Source: Lutibaculum baratangense AMV1 | GTDB taxonomy: Bacteria > Pseudomonadota > Alphaproteobacteria > Rhizobiales > Tepidamorphaceae | Reading direction: 5' to 3' | Assembly: GCF_000496075.1 (NCBI RefSeq) | Contig: NZ_AWXZ01000039.1 | Coordinates: forward strand, 310,001 to 374,000 | Length of the DNA stretch: 64,000 nt | Shown here: positions 62,313-64,000 of the stretch, in pieces | How the letters are laid out: the number at the start of each line of letters is the position of its first letter | Numbering within the stretch: the stretch's first letter is position 1 | Made by a program: the position numbers and the translations under genes | Notes under the pieces: model-generated | What the model was told of the DNA's origin: nothing | The model's input: only the letters and a program-made list of their open reading frames with translations | The model's database searches: none

Positions 62313-62753
62313 TCACCAGTGGCCGGTGTTCGGCATCGAGGCCCACGGCTCGGCGGGCGCCTTCGCGTCGCCCTTCTGGAGAAGCTCGATCGAGACGTTG
62401 TCGGGCGAGCGCACGAAGGCCATGCGGCCGTCGCGGGGCGGGCGGTTGATCGTCACGCCGGCCTTCATCAGCCGGTCGCAGGCCTCGTAGATGTCGTCGA
62501 CCACGTAGGCGAGGTGCCCGAAATTTCGGCCTTCGCCGTATTCCTCCGGGTCCCAGTTGTAGGTGAGCTCGAGCTCCGGCGCCCGCTCCGCGCGCGAGCG
62601 GCCCTCGTCCTCGGGGGCGGCGAGGAAGATCAGGGTGAAGCGGCCCTGCTCGTTCTCGATGCGCCGGATCTCCCTGAGGCCGAGCTTGTTGCAGTAGAAG
62701 TCGAGCGACTGCTCGATGTCGCGGACGCGGACCATCGTGTGGAGATAGCGCAT
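62313..62753 (-). CDS. gloA: Lactoylglutathione lyase (glyoxalase I)
   Basis: GloA converts the methylglyoxal-glutathione hemithioacetal to S-lactoylglutathione. The 146-residue protein begins [20 protein letters not shown] with the metal ligand His5. Further ligands lie in ELELTYNWD (Glu), [10 protein letters not shown] (His) and NVSIELLQ (Glu), the classical Ni/Co-type set. The insert [10 protein letters not shown] between strands is slightly long. It is followed on the minus strand by tRNA-Glu and is divergent from the sirtuin gene by 80 bp. Confidence 0.94.
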   Translation of the reverse strand: MRYLHTMVRVRDIEQSLDFYCNKLGLREIRRIENEQGRFTLIFLAAPEDEGRSRAERAPELELTYNWDPEEYGEGRNFGHLAYVVDDIYEACDRLMKAGVTINRPPRDGRMAFVRSPDNVSIELLQKGDAKAPAEPWASMPNTGHW

Positions 62754-62833
62754 GTGGCAATGCCCCCTTGGCGGGTTTCGGAACGGCCGATGCCGCGCTA
62801 GGTAGTCCTCGAAGGCGGCTGCGCCAAGGGGAT

Positions 62834-63598
62834 ATGCCGATGCTCGAGCGGTCGGAGACGGAGGATCTCGTAGCGATGGTGCGCGAGGCGCGCCGGGTCG
62901 TCGCGTTCACCGGCGCGGGCATCTCCACGGAATGCGGCATCCCGGATTTCCGCAGCCCCGGGGGCCTCTGGGCGACGAACCGGCCGATCGACTACGACAG
63001 CTTCGTCTCCTCGGCCGGGATGCGCCGCGAGGCCTGGCGGCGCGTCTTCGCGATGGAGCCCGTGTTCCGCGCGGCCGAGCCGGGAAGGGGGCACCGGGCG
63101 CTCGCCCATCTCGTGCGGATCGGCAAGGCCTCGGCGATCATCACCCAGAACATCGACAACCTGCACCAGCGCTCGGGCGTGCCTGCCGGCAGGATCGTCG
63201 AGCTGCACGGCAACGGCTCCTACGCGACCTGCCTCGGCTGCGGCCTGCGTCACGAGCTCGACGAGATACGTGGGCCTTTCCTGGAGACGGAGGAGCCTCC
63301 CGCCTGCCGCGGCTGCGGCGGCATGGTGAAGACGGCGACCGTGTCGTTCGGCCAGACGATGCCGGAGGACGAGATGGCCCGCGCCGCAGAGGAGGCGGAG
63401 GCGTGCGACCTCTTCCTGGCCATCGGCTCCTCGCTCGTCGTCTATCCCGCGGCCGGGTTTCCGCTGATGGCGAAGCGCGCCGGCGCCCGGCTCGTGATCG
63501 TCAATCGCGAGCCGACGGACCTCGATCCGTTCGCGGATATGACGATCACAAGCGATATTGGCGACAGTCTTGTGGCCCTGACGCAATTGAACGCCTGA
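62834..63598 (+). CDS. cobB: NAD-dependent protein deacylase, sirtuin family
   Basis: This 254-residue sirtuin removes acyl groups from protein lysines using NAD+. The NAD-binding motif is [20 protein letters not shown], then [12 protein letters not shown] and the catalytic His in [11 protein letters not shown]. The zinc ribbon has two pairs, CLGCG and CRGCGG. The C-terminal NAD site reads [15 protein letters not shown]. The sequence suggests an alphaproteobacterial class II or III type; the acyl preference is not readable. The ATG at 62834 has AAGGGGAT upstream. Confidence 0.95.
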   Translation: MPMLERSETEDLVAMVREARRVVAFTGAGISTECGIPDFRSPGGLWATNRPIDYDSFVSSAGMRREAWRRVFAMEPVFRAAEPGRGHRALAHLVRIGKASAIITQNIDNLHQRSGVPAGRIVELHGNGSYATCLGCGLRHELDEIRGPFLETEEPPACRGCGGMVKTATVSFGQTMPEDEMARAAEEAEACDLFLAIGSSLVVYPAAGFPLMAKRAGARLVIVNREPTDLDPFADMTITSDIGDSLVALTQLNA

Positions 63599-63705
63599 AA
63601 GGCGAATCAGTTAATCTTTGGGCGTTCCCACCCAGCGTTTGGATGATACTCTGACGCCGCCAGGGAACTGGACGGCCCGGGTGTGGATGCGAGCTGGAGT
63701 ACGGT

Positions 63706-64000
63706 ATGGGGGCCAAAGAAGCGGCACGGGCGTTCGTCGAACTCTCTCCGGGCGAGGAGGGCGGGGTCGACGTCGTCGAGATCGCCGGAACCATCAAGTG
63801 GTTCGACGCGGGCAAGGGCTACGGCTTCATCGTGCCAGACAGCGGCCTGCCGGATGTCCTCCTGCACGTGACCTGCCTGCGCCGGGACGGCTACCAGACG
63901 GCCTATGAGGGCGCGCGGATCGTCTGCGAGGCGCTGGAGCGGCCGCGTGGCCTGCAGGCCTTCCGCATCCTCTCGATGGACGATTCCACCGCCGTTCACC
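63706..64000 (+). CDS. Cold-shock domain protein, 3' end outside the window
   Basis: The frame from ATG 63706 stays open to the end of the window (98 codons). After an acidic N-terminus of about 25 residues comes a cold-shock domain: AGTIKWFDAGKGYGFIVPDS (RNP1 as KGYGFI) and DVLLHVTCLRRDGYQ (RNP2-like VLLHVT). The product so far reads past one domain, with SMDD at the end, so a second domain probably lies downstream as in the dual-CSD proteins of alphaproteobacteria. Its role is binding nucleic acid, usually as an RNA chaperone. Confidence 0.9.
   Translation, partial: MGAKEAARAFVELSPGEEGGVDVVEIAGTIKWFDAGKGYGFIVPDSGLPDVLLHVTCLRRDGYQTAYEGARIVCEALERPRGLQAFRILSMDDSTAVH

Overview
The window is a contiguous piece of a high-GC alphaproteobacterial chromosome, most likely from the Hyphomicrobiales (Rhizobiales). 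The evidence is gene order: glyA-nrdR-ribD-ribE-ribH-nusB-thiL, then bamE / ubiquinol-cytochrome c chaperone / DUF177 / plsX-fabH-ihfA-merR, and later aminotransferase-hom-glpX-recJ. Other support comes from a ku-ligD pair, DUF2842 and DUF3750 proteins, a PHA synthase, and a palindromic intergenic repeat at 14164-14280 that I recall as typical of this order. No species is claimed.

Layout. 1-9.2 kb: one-carbon and riboflavin/thiamine genes, an MFS transporter and a K+-independent proton-pumping pyrophosphatase. 9.2-14.2 kb: envelope and lipid genes plus IHF-alpha. 14.3-16.5 kb: a chemoreceptor ending in a GWEEF pentapeptide, and tRNA-Pro(GGG). 16.9-26.1 kb: a polysaccharide locus with a polymerase/ligase, an initiating phosphotransferase, a glycosyltransferase, a short Wza-like exporter, a co-polymerase with a degenerate kinase-like domain, a FemAB/GNAT-like transferase and a deacetylase. 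This set resembles a holdfast or unipolar adhesin locus. 26.3-34.5 kb: heme A synthase, O-acetylhomoserine sulfhydrylase-type enzyme, CoA-related genes, rplM-rpsI, argC and small membrane proteins. 34.7-46.1 kb: SYLF protein, DEAD-box helicase, PHA synthase and the aminotransferase-hom-glpX-recJ run. 46.1-59.8 kb: a class A penicillin-binding protein, LigD/Ku end joining, small domain proteins, an LLM monooxygenase next to a flavin reductase, PEP carboxylase and an HMCES/YedK protein.

60.0-62.2 kb is the clearest accessory region: a 2.2-kb prophage remnant at the 3' end of tRNA-Glu(TTC). It is bounded by a perfect 19-bp direct repeat. It keeps a phage-type replication gene with four iteron-like repeats inside its coding sequence (an arrangement like the lambda origin), the N-terminus of an HK97-type portal protein, and the C-terminus of a tyrosine integrase joined out of frame by an internal deletion. 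The window ends with a glyoxalase, a sirtuin and the start of a cold-shock-domain gene.

Coordinates of alternative starts are estimates from reading frame, spacing and visible Shine-Dalgarno sequences. Family names come from recognised motifs and remembered homologues, because no search could be run.
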